NCBI GenBank assembly: GCA_029821235.1 | Contig: JALGTT010000045.1 | Coordinates: 1-8,712 of the forward strand | Source: Candidatus Hebobacteria bacterium | GTDB taxonomy: Bacteria > Armatimonadota > Hebobacteria > Hebobacterales > Hebobacteraceae | Reading direction: 5' to 3' | DNA: 8,712 bases | Shown here: positions 7,427 through 8,712 of the stretch, piece by piece | Layout of the letters: each line of letters opens with the position of its first letter | Numbering within the stretch: position 1 is the first letter of the stretch | The notes under the pieces: generated by a model | What the model saw: the letters and a program-made list of their open reading frames with translations, nothing else | Databases searched by the model: none | What the model was told of the DNA's origin: nothing | Translations under genes and position numbers: made by a program

Positions 7427-8686
7427 CTACCCGGTCCTCTCTGTGGACGCAGTCAGGAGTTCCATCGCCAGTTCCCAGTTGCGACGGGAGCTGGCCAGTA
7501 CCTCCGGAAGGTATGCTGCGATCTTGCGCTTTATCTCTTGCTCGTTCTTCACAAGAGAACCAAAACGCGTCTCCAACTTCTCCAAAGAAAGCTCCGAGTA
7601 GTCCATCTGCCACTCGCCCAGGTCGAACATGTCGAGGACTTCTAGGTACTTATGGCTCCATCCCACCAGTAGAGTCGGCACCCCCATCGCCAGACCGGAG
7701 ATCATGGCGTGGAAGCGCGATGCCAAGAAGAAACGGAGCTTCCCGATGGTATGACGCAACTCTTCCGCGCTCAAGGCTGCATCCAAGAAACGGCAACGAT
7801 TCTTCTGCTGCACTTGTTGACAGACTCGCTCACAGGTGGGCAGGTCGTTTGTCCGGCTCTTCGGCCGCCCGGAGCGCGCCGCGTGGGCGAAGACAAGGAC
7901 ATTTGCGTCATAGGTTGCTATCAGATGGTCCACGAAGCGGGCCATAACCCCCGTGTAGTCAATACCGCGTTTGGCGCAGTACCTCTCGACCACTGTGCTC
8001 GGCGATACCCCTATCAGCGGGGAGTTGAAGAAAACGTCGCGGCACAGGCCATCTGCCGACGCGGCCGCCTGCTGATCCACTGGCATGGCGAAGGCGACAT
8101 CCGCACAAACCGCAACCTCCCGAATGCCCAGGCCTCGCAGGTGCTCTTGAGTGATGCCTCCCCGCGCGACAATGGCGCTCACCCTGGGCAACAAACGCCG
8201 CGCGAGGAATCTGTTCAGTCGAGTATTGAACGGTCCCAACGCCTGTGCCGCCTTGAAGAGCTTCCGATTCAACAACAGGCTGGGCAGGATCATCGCTGCG
8301 TTGTACACGGTAATCGCTCCCCTGCCATCGGAGAACGAAATGCCTGCCACGTCAATCACCAAGTCCGCATCCAGCAAAGCGCGGATGGCAGGTACACGGC
8401 GAAACCAAGTCCGCGGCAGACGCAACGCGCTGAAGAGCCGGTGAAGCAAGCAAAGCGGGATAATTGCGAAGACAAGAGCGAGGGGCTTGCAGGGCACGAT
8501 CGAGACGCGAGGATCGCGGTTGAGAGCGCGGTCCTCGTCGGGATAGACGCTCAAGACCGCGAAGCTGCTTCCAGGAGCCATCTCAGAGAGATGATGGACC
8601 GCGGCGCGCAACATGGCCTCCGCGCCCTTGTTCCCGGAGATGGTAGCCCCTATGACTGCAAAGCGATGGCCACCCGTGGTTTCCAC
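7427..8686 (-). CDS. Polysaccharide pyruvyl transferase family protein
   Basis: This 419-residue cytoplasmic protein belongs to PS_pyruv_trans (the CsaB/WcaK/GumL-type family), whose members transfer pyruvate from phosphoenolpyruvate to sugar hydroxyls to form acidic ketals. Landmarks are the N-terminal VIGATISGNKGAEAM (11-25), DVAGISFSDGRGA (112-124), QALGPF (148-153), RGGITQEHLRGLGI (175-188), CADVAFAM near 194-201, and the C-terminal SRFHAMISGLAMGVPTLLVG (323-342) with GWSHKYLEVLDMF just after. Length is in the family's normal range. The start is the GTG at 8686. Codons upstream stay open to the window edge without an ATG, and AAG-rich bases lie very close to the GTG, so a start outside the window is possible. 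It is the first visible gene of the minus-strand operon; its stop lies 2 bases before the FrhB-like start. The acceptor sugar cannot be inferred. Confidence 0.88.
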   Translation of the reverse strand: METTGGHRFAVIGATISGNKGAEAMLRAAVHHLSEMAPGSSFAVLSVYPDEDRALNRDPRVSIVPCKPLALVFAIIPLCLLHRLFSALRLPRTWFRRVPAIRALLDADLVIDVAGISFSDGRGAITVYNAAMILPSLLLNRKLFKAAQALGPFNTRLNRFLARRLLPRVSAIVARGGITQEHLRGLGIREVAVCADVAFAMPVDQQAAASADGLCRDVFFNSPLIGVSPSTVVERYCAKRGIDYTGVMARFVDHLIATYDANVLVFAHAARSGRPKSRTNDLPTCERVCQQVQQKNRCRFLDAALSAEELRHTIGKLRFFLASRFHAMISGLAMGVPTLLVGWSHKYLEVLDMFDLGEWQMDYSELSLEKLETRFGSLVKNEQEIKRKIAAYLPEVLASSRRNWELAMELLTASTERTG

Positions 8687-8712
8687 CTTTCTTGCCGACC
8701 GATGGACCGATC

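Larger units (their letters stand above)
5308..8686 (-). other. Three-gene operon: pyruvyl transferase, FrhB-like, flippase-like
   Basis: The three genes follow each other with spacers of 2 and 17 bases and no room for internal promoters outside coding sequence, so co-transcription is very likely. The ribosome-binding site of the second gene lies inside the end of the first, suggesting translational coupling. The promoter would be right of the window edge or within the last 26 bases, where none was recognised. Confidence 0.8.

Noticed and set aside
7425..7613. N-terminal extension of the FrhB-like protein back to 7613
   Set aside because: These 63 residues lie entirely within the pyruvyl transferase gene, show no family motif, and a well-placed ATG with a ribosome-binding site exists at 7424.

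Overview
The window looks like an accessory surface-polysaccharide locus in a moderately GC-rich bacterium. The sequence gives no taxonomic marker. The style of the proteins (a large GT-C-like membrane protein with a C-terminal beta domain, and a FrhB-like protein beside a pyruvyl transferase) would fit groups such as Chloroflexota or Armatimonadota, but this is only an impression. No RNA gene, CRISPR array or phage module was seen.

Left edge (1-1034) is a graveyard. It starts with the 3' end of an IS3-type insertion sequence whose transposase has lost an internal segment carrying two of the three DDE catalytic residues, followed by the probable right terminal repeat ending near 313. After it comes a broken FAD-dependent reductase of the geranylgeranyl reductase family (468-866), whose recognisable homology stops near 773. 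The rest, up to the next gene, contains only very short reading frames and no convincing gene.

Centre, plus strand: a complete nucleotide-sugar dehydrogenase of the UDP-GlcNAc/UDP-ManNAc type (1035-2357) and a 949-residue polytopic membrane protein resembling GT-C glycosyltransferases (2469-5318). They run in the same direction with a 111-base gap.

Right, minus strand: a tight three-gene operon read from right to left. It encodes a polysaccharide pyruvyl transferase family protein (8686 to 7427), a protein of the coenzyme F420 hydrogenase/dehydrogenase beta-subunit family without an N-terminal ferredoxin domain (7424 to 6351), and a flippase-like membrane protein of the lysylphosphatidylglycerol synthase TM family (6333 to 5308). 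Spacers are 2 and 17 bases. The last gene converges on the GT-C-like gene and their 3' ends overlap by 11 bases.

Taken together, the dehydrogenase would supply an activated uronic acid sugar. The GT-C-like protein may use a lipid-linked sugar at the outer face of the membrane. The pyruvyl transferase and FrhB-like pair would modify the glycan, and the flippase-like protein may belong to lipid or glycolipid handling. The individual family assignments are mostly firm; the joint pathway is inference.
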